Below the pieces are notes generated by a model that was not told the DNA's origin, searched no databases, and worked only from the letters and a program-made list of their open reading frames with translations. A DNA stretch of 64,000 bases. Origin: Oscillospiraceae bacterium. GTDB taxonomy: Bacteria; Bacillota; Clostridia; Oscillospirales; Acutalibacteraceae. Shown here in pieces: positions 8,038 through 16,899 of the stretch. Location of the stretch: assembly GCA_031268095.1 (NCBI GenBank), contig JAIRXU010000045.1:1-64000 (forward strand), in the 5' to 3' direction. Numbering within the stretch: the stretch's first letter is position 1; the number at the start of each line of letters is the position of its first letter. The position numbers and the translations under genes were made by a program.

Positions 8038-8479
8038 ATGGCCCGGGCTTCCGTCGAAAAATGGAAGCCGGTGTTTATTACGAAGGACAACTACAGAGAA
8101 TATTGTCCGAAGTTGGCGGCGGGCGCTGCGACTTTCATCCGAAATTATGTCCCGACGGACGGCGGATTCTGACCAACGGCGGCTACGATGACGCGGGAAA
8201 ACAACAAATACACCTGTTTGCTTTTACGCTGAACGGGTTCCGGAAGAGCCCCTATGCACCGGCGGAACTGCCGGCCCCATAGAAGAATTCCCCAATATCT
8301 TCCGCAATTACGATACCGGCAAAGAGGATGTTTGGTTTGTGCAGGTCGATCGCAAGGCGTTTGAGGATTTTTTGGCGAAGCGGGAGCAGGCGCAAGCAAT
8401 GTATGAACAATATCCGGAACGCTGGCCAACCTGGGAAGCCTATTGGGCTGAATTCAGTGAAGCGGTAAACAGCGATTGA
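8038..8479 (+). pseudogene. Degraded protein gene, unidentified
   Basis: Protein-like sequence appears in successive frames with stops between them. Frame 1 from the ATG at 8038 gives a segment starting MARASVEKWKPVFITKDNY and ends at a TGA near 8170. Frame 3 then reads LTNGGYDDAGKQQIHLFAF, and frame 2 from about 8231 reads IEEFPNIFRNYDTGKEDVWF and ends EAYWAEFSEAVNSD before the TGA at 8477. The hydrophilic, aromatic-rich composition and continuing sense suggest a single former gene broken by frameshifts. I do not recognise the family. Sequencing error is the alternative, but several independent breaks make decay more likely. Confidence 0.5.
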
Positions 8480-8647
8480 CGGGACAGCAGCTACTCGTGC
8501 GCTATATCTCTGTATGGTATTGCCGGCAGCCTGCCCGGAACGGAAGGCGGGACGGACGCCGAAAAGCAGGCGCGCGCGGAGAAGATTTTCGCCGAGACAG
8601 CGGAAGATTTGGCATTTCTGCGCGCGGCGGGTGTATCCTATTCGTGA
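8480..8647 (+). pseudogene. Gene remnant, unidentified
   Basis: Directly after the previous stop, frame 2 stays open without any ATG and reads YGIAGSLPGTEGGTDAEKQA followed by EKIFAETAEDLAFLRAAG, ending at a TGA at 8645. The helical, charged segment is protein-like. It may be the 3' end of another lost gene or of the same decayed locus. Confidence 0.35.
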
Positions 8648-8655
8648 GCGAGGGC

Positions 8656-8688
8656 GCGCGGAATCTTCTTGCGGAAGGATTTCCGCGC
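8656..8688 (+). other. GC-rich hairpin upstream of the IleRS-like gene
   Basis: GCGCGGAA (8656-8663) pairs with TTCCGCGC (8681-8688) and the stem can be lengthened by ATC/GAT with a bulge. No T-run follows. No T-box core sequence was found between here and the start at 8725, although ileS genes of Clostridia often have one. Confidence 0.4.
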
Positions 8689-8724
8689 TGAATTTCAACG
8701 ACACAAACGACACAGGAGAACATC

Positions 8725-11700
8725 ATGGAAAAAAATGAACTCATTCAAGAGGAACACGAGATCCTGCGGTTCTGGGAAGAGAACGACTGTTTTGGCAAAC
8801 AGCGGGAGAAGCTGGCCGGGCGCCCCCTTTTCCGGTTCCTGGACGGTCCAATCACCGCCAACAACCCCATGGGGATCCACCACGCCTGGGGCCGGAGCCT
8901 GAAGGACATTTTCATCCGCTACAAAGCGCTGCGGGGCTTTGACTGCCGTTGCCAGAACGGCTTCGATGCCCAGGGCCTCTGGGTGGAAGTGGGCGTCGAA
9001 AAAGAGCTTGGGTTCGAAAACAAGCGGGACATTGAACGCTACGGCCTGGACCGCTTCACCCGTCAGTGCGAAGACCGGGTGGAGAAATTTGCCGGGGTGA
9101 TCACTGCCCAGTCCAAGCGCCTGGGCCAATGGATGGACTGGGGACAGGATTATTTCACCCACACGGATCAGAATATCCAGGGAATCTGGTATTTTCTGCG
9201 CAAGTGCCATGAAAACGGCTGGCTGCGGCAGGAACACAAACCCATGCCATGGTGCCCCCGCTGCGGGACCTCTCTTTCCGAGCACGAAATGACCGGTTCT
9301 TATCGGCAGATGACCCATGATTCCGTTTTCTTTCAGCTGCCGGTGGCCGGGAAGGATTTCCGGATCCTCGTCTGGACAACGACTCCCTGGACCCTCTCGT
9401 CCAACGTCGCCCTGGCCGTCAATCCGGAGATTGATTATCTCATCGTGAAGGTCAAAAGCCAGGACGCGCCATTGGTGTTGGCCAAGCAGGCCGTGAAACG
9501 GCTGGGGGAGGACAAGCTGGAGGTCCTGGGCAGCCTCAGGGGCGCGGAACTGGTGGGCCTGGAATATGAAACCTGCTTCCCCGAACTGGACGCCCAGCAG
9601 GGCTTCACGCACCGGGTGGTGGCATGGGAAGACGTCTCCGCGGAAGAAGGCACCGGCGTGGTGCACATTGCGCCCGGTTGCGGCGCGGAGGACTTCCAGC
9701 TGGGTCTGCGGGAGAATTTGCCCCAGGTGATGCCGGTGGACGACCTGGGGATCTTCCTGCCGGGCTTCGGTTTCTTCTCCGGAAAAGACAGCAGCGCCAT
9801 CGCCGAAGAGGTTTTTGGGGAACTGCGGCGGCGGGGCAAGCTCTATCAAGTCGAGCCGCATGAGCACAGTTATCCCGTTTGCTGGCGCTGCAAGACCCCG
9901 GTGATTTTCCGGCTGGTGCCCGCATGGTATATCACTGTCACGGACGGGCTGCGCGCCCGGCTGCTGCGCGCGGCGGAAAAAGTCAAGTGGGAGCCGGAGT
10001 CCGGGGGACGGCGGATGGCTGACTGGCTGAGCCACATGGGGGACTGGAACATCTCCCGCAAGCGGTACTATGGCCTGCCCCTGCCATTCTATCCTTGCCC
10101 CCATTGCGGAGAACTGACCGTTGTTGGCTCCAAAGAAGAACTGCTGCGCCTTTCGTCCTCCCCCGTGGCCGACGGCGCGCTGCCGGAACTGCACCGGCCC
10201 TGGATCGACGAAATCCGGATCGCCTGCCCCCGCTGCGGGGAGGCCGTTTCCCGGATTCCCGACACCGGGGACGTTTGGCTGGACGCCGGAATCGTCCCCT
10301 TCAGCACCCTGGGATACTTCACGGACCGCGCGGCTTGGGAGAAAAACTTTCCCGCCGAGTGGGTGACCGAAATGAACGAACAGGTCCGGCTGTGGTTTTA
10401 TTCCATGCTGTTCATGAGCGTTGTGCTGGAAGACCGGCCGCCCTACGAACACGTCATGTGTTATTCGATGGTGGCGCGGGAGGACGGCGGAAAATTCTCC
10501 AAGACTGGTTACATGATTCAGTTTGACGAGGCGGCGGAGCAGATCGGTTCCGACGCGATCCGCTATCTCTTCGCCGGGAACCCCATCACCAACGACGTGC
10601 GGTTTGGCTTCGCGATGGGAGACGAGGCCCGGCGCAAGCTGCTGGGGTTCCGGAACATCTATACCTTCTTCGATACCTATGCATCCCTTGACCGCCCCGC
10701 GCTGGCGGGCTATTCTCCCGATCCGGCGGCTCTGCAGCCGATCGACCGCTGGCTGCTGCTGCGGACCAATGATTTCCTGGGCAAGGCCACCCGGTGGATG
10801 GACGAATACAAGTCCGCCGGGCTGGTGAAGGAGTTCGAGGAATTCATGGAGGATATTTCCAACTGGTACGTCCGCCTCAACCGCCGCCGCTTCTGGCGCA
10901 GCGAGAATAAGACCGACCAGCTTTCCGCTTATTACAGTCTTTATTTTGCGCTCAAGAGCGCCACCCAGGCAATGGCGCCCATCCTTCCCTTCCTGACCGA
11001 GACCATCTGGCAGAAACTCGTCCGCCGGACCGAGCCGGAGGAGGCTCTGTCGGTGCATCTGAGCGACTGGCCGCAGCCGCTGAAAGGGATCGCCGAAGAC
11101 GGACTGCTGGAGCGGACCGCCTTGACCCGGGAAGTGATTGCCATCGCCCTGCGCCTACGCAACGAGCAGCAGCGTAAGGTCCGCCAGCCGCTGCCGGCCC
11201 TGTTTGTCTGCTGCGGGGAGGATGTCCGGAATCAGCTGCAAATGTTTGCGCAGCATATGCAGGACGAACTCAACGTCAAATCCTTGAAATTCATGGAAGA
11301 TCCCTCCCAACTCCAGCAAACCGTCCCGGCGGTCAACTTCAAGCTGGCGGGCGCGGCGCTGAAATCCCAGGTCAATGCCTTCAAGGAGCACTTGGCCGGG
11401 CTTTCGGAGGAAGACGCCGCCGCGGTGGTCCGGCTGGTCGAAGCGGGCGGCGAAGTGGCCGTCCCAGGCTGGGCGGACCCGCTGGACGCCGGGCTGTTCC
11501 TGCTGCAAAACAAAGTCAGGCCAGGCATCGCCAGCACAGTGTTCCGCCCCGGCGGCTCCCATGAAGACGTCACCGTCGCGCTGGACACCACCGTTACGGA
11601 AGAACTGCGGCGGGAAGGTCTGGTGCGGGACGTGATTCGGCAGATCCAGACCATGCGCAAGGACGCGGGGTACGCCGTTGAGCAGCGTGTCCGCTTAGCG

Positions 11701-11892
11701 ATTGCGGCGGACGGAACGCTGCGGGCCGCGCTGGAAGAAGCCAGCGGTCACCTGACGGCAGAGGTGCTGGCGGATGGTCTGACGGAGACCCTGGACGCGC
11801 CGGACCTGCGCCGGGAACTCGATATCGCCGGAGAGAAGATCATCATTCAAATTGCGAAGGCCAGCGAACCCCCTGCCGCTTACGATGAATGA
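8725..11892 (+). CDS. ileS: Isoleucyl-tRNA synthetase-like class I synthetase
   Basis: 1055 aa, start behind AGGAGA. The HIGH region is PMGIHHAWG (48-56). A CP1 editing domain spans about 190-390 (with VWTTTPWTLSSN and GTGVVHIAPGCG), and zinc-ligand cysteine pairs occur at CPRCG. The KMSKS position reads KFSKT (590-594) inside GGKFSKTGY. The C-terminal third contains the anticodon-binding domain and a region starting LRNEQQRKVRQPLPALFV that resembles DUF5915 of long bacterial and eukaryotic-type IleRS. It should charge tRNA-Ile with isoleucine. The changed signature loop and unusual HIGH variant place it in a divergent, class I ligase-like branch. I cannot tell whether it is the only IleRS of the cell. 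Confidence 0.85.
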   Translation: MEKNELIQEEHEILRFWEENDCFGKQREKLAGRPLFRFLDGPITANNPMGIHHAWGRSLKDIFIRYKALRGFDCRCQNGFDAQGLWVEVGVEKELGFENKRDIERYGLDRFTRQCEDRVEKFAGVITAQSKRLGQWMDWGQDYFTHTDQNIQGIWYFLRKCHENGWLRQEHKPMPWCPRCGTSLSEHEMTGSYRQMTHDSVFFQLPVAGKDFRILVWTTTPWTLSSNVALAVNPEIDYLIVKVKSQDAPLVLAKQAVKRLGEDKLEVLGSLRGAELVGLEYETCFPELDAQQGFTHRVVAWEDVSAEEGTGVVHIAPGCGAEDFQLGLRENLPQVMPVDDLGIFLPGFGFFSGKDSSAIAEEVFGELRRRGKLYQVEPHEHSYPVCWRCKTPVIFRLVPAWYITVTDGLRARLLRAAEKVKWEPESGGRRMADWLSHMGDWNISRKRYYGLPLPFYPCPHCGELTVVGSKEELLRLSSSPVADGALPELHRPWIDEIRIACPRCGEAVSRIPDTGDVWLDAGIVPFSTLGYFTDRAAWEKNFPAEWVTEMNEQVRLWFYSMLFMSVVLEDRPPYEHVMCYSMVAREDGGKFSKTGYMIQFDEAAEQIGSDAIRYLFAGNPITNDVRFGFAMGDEARRKLLGFRNIYTFFDTYASLDRPALAGYSPDPAALQPIDRWLLLRTNDFLGKATRWMDEYKSAGLVKEFEEFMEDISNWYVRLNRRRFWRSENKTDQLSAYYSLYFALKSATQAMAPILPFLTETIWQKLVRRTEPEEALSVHLSDWPQPLKGIAEDGLLERTALTREVIAIALRLRNEQQRKVRQPLPALFVCCGEDVRNQLQMFAQHMQDELNVKSLKFMEDPSQLQQTVPAVNFKLAGAALKSQVNAFKEHLAGLSEEDAAAVVRLVEAGGEVAVPGWADPLDAGLFLLQNKVRPGIASTVFRPGGSHEDVTVALDTTVTEELRREGLVRDVIRQIQTMRKDAGYAVEQRVRLAIAADGTLRAALEEASGHLTAEVLADGLTETLDAPDLRRELDIAGEKIIIQIAKASEPPAAYDE

Positions 11893-11923
11893 GCGCAGTT
11901 CCAAAACAGAAAGGAAACAAATC

Positions 11924-12124
11924 ATGACCGTGACAAAAGACAGCATCATTGGCGACGTCCTCGACGCCGACCGCGCCACCGCCCCCTATTTTCTGGAAAT
12001 GGGCATGCACTGCCTGGGCTGTCCCGCCTCCCGGGGCGAGAGCATCCAGGAGGCCTGTGAAGTCCACGGGGTAGATGCGGACGAACTGGTTCAGCAGCTC
12101 AACGCGCACTTTGCCAAGGCCTGA
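11924..12124 (+). CDS. DUF1858 / hybrid-cluster-associated redox disulfide protein
   Basis: 66 aa, starting MTVTKDSIIGDVL with an AAGGAA site 9 bases upstream, 31 bases after ileS. The core HCLGCPASRGESIQEAC has the CxxC pair and following Cys typical of the small DUF1858 proteins annotated as hybrid-cluster-protein-associated redox disulfide domain. Likely a cytoplasmic redox or metal-binding helper. No hybrid cluster protein gene lies within the window. Confidence 0.82.
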   Translation: MTVTKDSIIGDVLDADRATAPYFLEMGMHCLGCPASRGESIQEACEVHGVDADELVQQLNAHFAKA

Positions 12125-12128
12125 CGAC

Positions 12129-12818
12129 TTGTCCCCCCGGCTGCGGATGACGGCGGCACTGGTGCCGCCGGGCTGTGCGCTGGCGGATATCGGCAGCGAT
12201 CACGCGTACCTGCCCGCCTGGCTGGCGGCGCGGGGCGTGTGTTGTCATGTCATCGCCGCTGATGTTGGGGAGGGGCCCCTGCGCAACGCCGCGCAAACCC
12301 TGGCCAAGCTGGGGCTTGGGGACCGGGTGGAGCTCCGGCAGTCTGACGGGCTGGACGCCTTCGCGCCGGGGGAAGCAGACTGCTTCCTCTTCGCGGGAAT
12401 GGGCGGGACGCTGATCGTCCGGCTGCTGGCGCGCGGGACGGCGCTGTTCCGCCCCGGTCTGACGATCGTCGCTCAGCCCATGAGCCGGGCGGCGGAACTG
12501 CGCGGCTGGCTGTGGAATCATGGATTTTCGATTGAAGAAGAACGCGCCTGCCAGGACGACAGGCGGGTGTATGGTGCGCTGCGGGCGGTCTATGACGGAC
12601 AGGCGCGGCGCATTACGCCGGGGATGCCCTGGACGGGGCTGTTGCCGGCTTGCGGAGATCCGGCGGCTGTGGAGATTCTGCGCCGGACGGCGGTCCACCT
12701 GCGCACCCGCGCCGCCGCGCTGGAAGCGGACGGACGGGATCCCGCCGAAGCGGAGCGGCTGCGAGCGGCCCTGCAAGAATTGGAAAGCGAGATGACACGG
12801 CATGGCTACGGTACGTGA
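12129..12818 (+). CDS. trmK: tRNA (adenine22-N1)-methyltransferase TrmK
   Basis: 229 aa if started at the TTG at 12129 (LSPRLRMTAALVPPG); the alternative ATG at 12147 would shorten the conserved N-terminus. The SAM-binding motif ADIGSDHAYLP and the catalytic-region LFAGMGG are diagnostic for TrmK/YqfN, which methylates N1 of A22 in tRNAs. The gene starts 4 bases after the DUF1858 stop and overlaps the following nif3 gene by 17 bases. This trmK-nif3 neighbourhood is conserved in Firmicutes (yqfN-yqfO in Bacillus). Longer frames upstream run inside the DUF1858 gene and are not credible. Confidence 0.88.
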   Translation: MSPRLRMTAALVPPGCALADIGSDHAYLPAWLAARGVCCHVIAADVGEGPLRNAAQTLAKLGLGDRVELRQSDGLDAFAPGEADCFLFAGMGGTLIVRLLARGTALFRPGLTIVAQPMSRAAELRGWLWNHGFSIEEERACQDDRRVYGALRAVYDGQARRITPGMPWTGLLPACGDPAAVEILRRTAVHLRTRAAALEADGRDPAEAERLRAALQELESEMTRHGYGT

Positions 12819-13557
12819 CGTTTATGATTTTTTGGACAGCGTCGCCCCTTTTTCGGCGCAGATGAGCTTCGACAACAGCGGTTTGCAGGTCGGCGGCTGG
12901 AATTGGGAGGTCCGCGCGGCGGCAGTGGCGCTGGACGCGACGCCAGAGGTGATCGCCCAAGCGGCCCAGGCGGGCGCGGGGCTGCTGATCACCCATCACC
13001 CCGTCCTTTACCGCGCGCGGAAGCAGCTGCCGGACGGAGACCCGGCTTTTCAGCTGGCCCGGCTGGGAATTGCCTCCATCGCCTGCCATACCTCCCTGGA
13101 CTGCGCGCCGGGCGGGGTAAACGATGTGCTGGCCGGCCGGCTGGGCCTGCGGGACGTGATCGTCCTCCCCACGGCGGAGGGCCCCGCGCCCTGCGTCCGG
13201 ATCGGCACGGTTGCCGAGACCACGGCGGAGGGCCTGGCGCGGCTGGTGGGCGAGCGGTTGGGTGCGGCGGTGCGCTGCACGGACGGCGGCCAATCCATCA
13301 CCCGGGTGGCTGTCTGCGGCGGGGAGGGGGGATCTTTCCTGCCGGAGATTCTGGGAAAAGCGGAGGCCTATGTCCTCGGCGACGCGGACTATCATGATTT
13401 TCTTGCGGCCCGGCAGGCGGGGCTGACGCTCGTCGCGGCGGGGCACTTTGAGACGGAAGTCCCGGTGGTGGAGGCCCTGTCGGCTCGCCTGCGGGAGAAA
13501 TTCCCCCAAATTTCCTGGATCGCGATGCAAGAAACTTCCGGGATACGACACTGCTGA
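12802..13557 (+). CDS. Nif3-like dinuclear metal centre protein
   Basis: 251 aa. Metal ligands are visible in THHPVLY, CHTSLD and GHFETE, in family order; SFDNSGLQVG near residue 25 is the Nif3 signature. It is a single-domain version of about 250 aa without the PII-like insertion found in Bacillus YqfO. The biochemical role is not firmly known (GTP cyclohydrolase 1 type 2-like annotation is common). It overlaps trmK by 17 bases, so the two are co-translated. Confidence 0.88.
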   Translation: MATVRDVYDFLDSVAPFSAQMSFDNSGLQVGGWNWEVRAAAVALDATPEVIAQAAQAGAGLLITHHPVLYRARKQLPDGDPAFQLARLGIASIACHTSLDCAPGGVNDVLAGRLGLRDVIVLPTAEGPAPCVRIGTVAETTAEGLARLVGERLGAAVRCTDGGQSITRVAVCGGEGGSFLPEILGKAEAYVLGDADYHDFLAARQAGLTLVAAGHFETEVPVVEALSARLREKFPQISWIAMQETSGIRHC

Positions 13558-13591
13558 CGCGGCATTCCACCGGAGAAGAAAGGAATACATC

Positions 13592-15391
13592 ATGGCCTTG
13601 GACGGCATTTTTCTCCGCTGCCTCGCGGCGGAGCTGGCGCGAGACCTGACCGGCGCGCGGGTCGATAAGATTCACCAGCCTGCCCGGGAAGAACTTGTGT
13701 TGCATCTGCGGTCCCGGGAGGGCGCCCGGCGGCTGTTCCTTTGCGCCAATGCGGCCCGGCCCCGGGTCAACCTCCTGCGGCAGGCCGCGCCGGAGAATCC
13801 CGCCCAGCCCTCCATGTTCTGCATGCTCCTGCGAAAGCACTTGACGGGCTGCGCGCTGCGCGCTGTGCGGCAGGAAGGAATGGACAGAATCCTGTTTTTC
13901 GATTTCGCCGGGACCAACGAAATCGGGGAGCCGGCGGCACTCTCCCTCTGCGCGGAGTTCACGGGACGGCGGAGCAACTTGATTTTGCTCAAACAAATGG
14001 AAAACGAGCCCTTCGGGGTGATCTTGGACGCCTGCAAGCGGGTGGATTCCGACCAGAATCCGGCGCGGCCGGTCCTGCCGGGGTTTAGTTATGAGCTCCC
14101 GCCGCCGCAGAGCAAGCTGCGGCCCGACCGGCTGGACGGACGAAGCTGCCTGGCGGCGCTTCTGGAAAATCACGGAAGACAGGCGCTCTCCGAGGCCCTC
14201 TGGCAGGGGCTGGACGGCGTATCGCCGCTGGTGGGCCGGGAACTGACCTTCCGCTGTGCCCCGGCGGATCCGGAACTGGCGGCTCTGAGCGAATTCCAGC
14301 GGGATTTGCTGGCCCAGGAGCTGGACAGGCTGGGCACCGCCGCGCGGGAGGGACATGGGAAGCCGATCCTCCTGCGAAATGGGGAAGGTACGCCCGCTGA
14401 TTTCTCTTATATGGAACTGACGCAGTGCGGCGGCACGCATATCCGCGAGGAAGCGGCGGATTTTTCTGCGCTGCTGGAGACTTTTTACGCCGAAAAGGAC
14501 CGGGCGGAGCGGACGCGCCAGCGGACAGCGGAGTTGCTGCGGCAGCTGGCGACCAAGGCGGCCCGGACGGCCAAACGGCTGGAGGTTCAGCGGCAGGAAC
14601 TGGCCGCCACGGAGGACCGGGAGCGGCTGCGGATCTGCGCGGAACTGATCCTGGCCAACCGGGCGCGGCTGGAGGCGGACCCCGCCGTCCGGGGCGCGGC
14701 GGCCTATGTCCTGGAAAACTACTATGACGGGGGCGCGCCGCTGCGCATCCCGGCGGACCCCGCCCTGGGTCCGGCGGCCAACGCGCAGCGGTACTACAAA
14801 GACTACCGGAGGGCGAAAACGGCCGGCCAGCTGCTGGGCGGACGGATTGCCCAGGGCGAAGAGGAGCTCATGTACCTCGAAAGCGTAACTGATTTGCTTC
14901 ATCGGACGGAAAGCCAGGCGGAGGTGGAGGAACTGCGGGCAGAACTGGCGGAGCAGGGGATTCTGCGGAAGCGGACGGCGGCCCGGGGACAGAAGCGGGC
15001 CAAGGCTCTCCCGCCGCTGGAGTACCGCTCGACGGATGGATTTCGGATCCTCGTCGGGCGGAGCAACCGGCAGAACGACCAGCTCTCGCTGAAGATCGCC
15101 AAGGGCGGCGACCTCTGGTTCCACACGCAAAATATTCCCGGCAGCCATGTGATCCTGGCGGCAGAGGGGCGCGAGCCGACGCCCCGGGCGATGGAGGAAG
15201 CCGCCGTCCTCGCCGCCTGGCACAGCAAAGCCCGGGGAGGCAGCGGCGTCCCGGTGGACTATACCCCCGCCCGGCTGCTCAAAAAGCCGCCCGGCGCACC
15301 GCCCGGCAAGGTGATTTATCCGCACAACCAGACCATGACGGTCACGCCGCGGCAGGAATGGGTGGATCGTCTGGGGGCAGGACAGGGATAG
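13592..15391 (+). CDS. rqcH: NFACT-family ribosome quality control factor RqcH
   Basis: 599 aa, starting MALDGIFLRCLAAELA with a GAAAGGAA site, 34 bases after nif3. It has an N-terminal NFACT-N domain (1-about 200), a coiled-coil region (about 290-430) rich in Arg, Glu and Leu, and a C-terminal NFACT-R domain (LWFHTQNIPGSHVIL, near 510-525). It is the bacterial Rqc2 homologue that binds 50S subunits with obstructed peptidyl-tRNA and adds C-terminal alanine tails; older names are FbpA or fibronectin-binding protein. The domain order and length fit the family. Confidence 0.92.
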   Translation: MALDGIFLRCLAAELARDLTGARVDKIHQPAREELVLHLRSREGARRLFLCANAARPRVNLLRQAAPENPAQPSMFCMLLRKHLTGCALRAVRQEGMDRILFFDFAGTNEIGEPAALSLCAEFTGRRSNLILLKQMENEPFGVILDACKRVDSDQNPARPVLPGFSYELPPPQSKLRPDRLDGRSCLAALLENHGRQALSEALWQGLDGVSPLVGRELTFRCAPADPELAALSEFQRDLLAQELDRLGTAAREGHGKPILLRNGEGTPADFSYMELTQCGGTHIREEAADFSALLETFYAEKDRAERTRQRTAELLRQLATKAARTAKRLEVQRQELAATEDRERLRICAELILANRARLEADPAVRGAAAYVLENYYDGGAPLRIPADPALGPAANAQRYYKDYRRAKTAGQLLGGRIAQGEEELMYLESVTDLLHRTESQAEVEELRAELAEQGILRKRTAARGQKRAKALPPLEYRSTDGFRILVGRSNRQNDQLSLKIAKGGDLWFHTQNIPGSHVILAAEGREPTPRAMEEAAVLAAWHSKARGGSGVPVDYTPARLLKKPPGAPPGKVIYPHNQTMTVTPRQEWVDRLGAGQG

Positions 15392-15455
15392 CCGGGGAAC
15401 AGTACAGTGATTTCTCAAAATATAACAGAACCAGAAGAACAAGGGGGAACAAAAC

Positions 15456-15914
15456 ATGGATGCGATTGACGCGAAAATTCTGCGGTGCCTCAGCCGCAAC
15501 GCCCGGCAGAAGGCCTCCGGCATCAGCCAGGAAATCAATCTTTCTGTCTCTGCCGTTATCGAGCGGATTCACAAAATGGAGGACAGCGGGCTGATCGAGC
15601 GTTACACTACCGTGCTGAACCAGAAGAAGTTGGGGAACGATATTTCGGCCCTGATGGAACTGAGTCTGGAGCACCCAAAGCACTATGATGCGTTTGTAGA
15701 AAAAATCATGGGCATCCACAACGTCGTCGCCTGTCATTACCTTACGGGGGACTTCGATTTTATGCTGCAAATTGTCGCGAGTTCCTCCGAAGCGCTGGAG
15801 GTGCTCCACCGGCAGATCAAGAGCATGGAGGGCGTATCGTCCACGAGGACCCATTTCGTGCTTAAGACAGTAAAAGACGAAGCAACGCTGCTGCCGGAAG
15901 GGGCCTATTCGTGA
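15456..15914 (+). CDS. Lrp/AsnC-family transcriptional regulator
   Basis: 152 aa. An N-terminal helix-turn-helix (MDAIDAKILRCLSRNARQ, then ISQEINLSVSAVIERI) is followed by an Lrp ligand-binding domain (HYLTGDFDFMLQIV and VSSTRTHFVLKTVKDE). An AAGGGGG site precedes the start. Proteins of this type bind amino acids and control transport or metabolism genes. No clear target is adjacent; the next gene has its own promoter. The 65-base gap after rqcH has no terminator, so read-through from rqcH is possible. Confidence 0.9.
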   Translation: MDAIDAKILRCLSRNARQKASGISQEINLSVSAVIERIHKMEDSGLIERYTTVLNQKKLGNDISALMELSLEHPKHYDAFVEKIMGIHNVVACHYLTGDFDFMLQIVASSSEALEVLHRQIKSMEGVSSTRTHFVLKTVKDEATLLPEGAYS

Positions 15915-15965
15915 TGCGGCGGCGCTTGGCATGAATTGTGAATTCGAAAAAAAGCCGCCAGATGC

Positions 15966-15994
15966 TTGACATTTGGGCAGAGATATGGTTTAAT
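15966..15994 (+). promoter_or_regulatory. Promoter of the zinc-ribbon cluster
   Basis: TTGACA (15966-15971), 17-base spacer, TTTAAT (15989-15994), about 80 bases upstream of the start at 16076. Confidence 0.8.
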
Positions 15995-16075
15995 GTTGTC
16001 GGAACTTTCGCAGCCGACCCGCTTTTCTGTATGGCGGAGCCGCGCTGCAAATAAAATGTTTGGAGGTTGTTTTTT

Positions 16076-16477
16076 ATGTTTTGCCCGAAATGCGGAAACC
16101 AAGTGGACGACGGAGTCTTGACCTGCCCGAGCTGCGGAGAATACATCGGTTCGGAAGCGGCCGCCCCCAACGCGGCGCAGGCCCCGCAAACGCCCCCGCC
16201 GTATCAGCAGGCGCCCTACCAGCAGCAGCCCTATCAGCCGTATCCGCCCCAGCCGCAGCAGAATCCGGCGGATGTCCCCAACACCGGCCTGAATGTCCTC
16301 AGCTGCTTTTTCCCAATCATTGGTATCATTCTCTACTTCGTCTGGAAGGACCAGACGCCGCTGAAGGCGAAGAAGGTCCTGAAATGGGGACTGATCGGTC
16401 TTGGCGTTATCGTTGGGCTGTGGATTCTCTTTGCGATTATCTCGGCGGTTCTTGCGGCAACGGCGAGCTATTATTAA
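16076..16477 (+). CDS. Zinc-ribbon, Pro/Gln-rich membrane protein A
   Basis: 133 aa; GGAGG lies 9 bases before the ATG at 16076. An N-terminal zinc ribbon (CPKCGNQVDDGVLTCPSCG) is followed by a Pro/Gln/Tyr-rich disordered linker (about 30-68), then VPNTGLNVLSCFFPIIGII and a second hydrophobic segment near the end. It closely resembles the protein encoded at 17395 (same PNTG-NVLSCFFPI core and KDQTPLKAK loop). Proteins of this layout are common in gut Firmicutes; the function is unknown, perhaps membrane sensing or scaffolding. Confidence 0.8.
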   Translation: MFCPKCGNQVDDGVLTCPSCGEYIGSEAAAPNAAQAPQTPPPYQQAPYQQQPYQPYPPQPQQNPADVPNTGLNVLSCFFPIIGIILYFVWKDQTPLKAKKVLKWGLIGLGVIVGLWILFAIISAVLAATASYY

Positions 16478-16480
16478 GGC

Positions 16481-16882
16481 ATGCGGAAACTCAAAAAGGG
16501 AGAATTTTGGCGGGCGCTCTTCTACTGCCACCGGATGCCGGAGCGCTCGTTTTTCTTCCGGGGACATCAATTCCCGCTTTGCGCGCGCTGCACGGGAATC
16601 GTCGTTGGTTATGCCGCCGGGATCCCTCTTCTGGCGCTGCTGCCCCGGATCCCCTTTTGGATCACCTTGCTGATGGCTGTGCCGATGATCATCGACGGCA
16701 TTGCGCAGAATAAATATGGCAAGCTGAGCAATAATCCCCGGCGGTTCATCACGGGCGTCCTTTGGGGCGTGAGCGCGGTGGAACTGCTGGGGTGGTATGT
16801 GCATTTCGATTTCTGGGCGGCGCATAAGTTCCTGAACTGGCTGGTGGACCTCGGCGCGCTGCCGGAACTGTTCCGAAAATAG
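16481..16882 (+). CDS. DUF2085 family membrane protein
   Basis: 133 aa, start 3 bases after the previous stop. The motif pair CHRMPERSF and CARCTGI is diagnostic of DUF2085. Three hydrophobic segments follow (about 40-60, 62-72 and 85-100), with the conserved IIDGIAQ segment between. Cytoplasmic-membrane protein of unknown function, embedded between zinc-ribbon membrane proteins in one operon. Confidence 0.85.
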   Translation: MRKLKKGEFWRALFYCHRMPERSFFFRGHQFPLCARCTGIVVGYAAGIPLLALLPRIPFWITLLMAVPMIIDGIAQNKYGKLSNNPRRFITGVLWGVSAVELLGWYVHFDFWAAHKFLNWLVDLGALPELFRK

Positions 16883-16899
16883 GATGGGAGGGTATCAGT

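Noticed and set aside
8480-8724. T-box riboswitch before ileS
   Set aside because: No T-box core, specifier stem or antiterminator was seen; only a short GC-rich hairpin.
8695-11058. 787-codon minus-strand frame
   Set aside because: Antisense shadow of the IleRS-like gene with no recognisable motif or start signal.
13298-15538. 746-codon minus-strand frame
   Set aside because: Antisense to rqcH; very Arg/Pro/Gln-rich translation typical of shadow frames.
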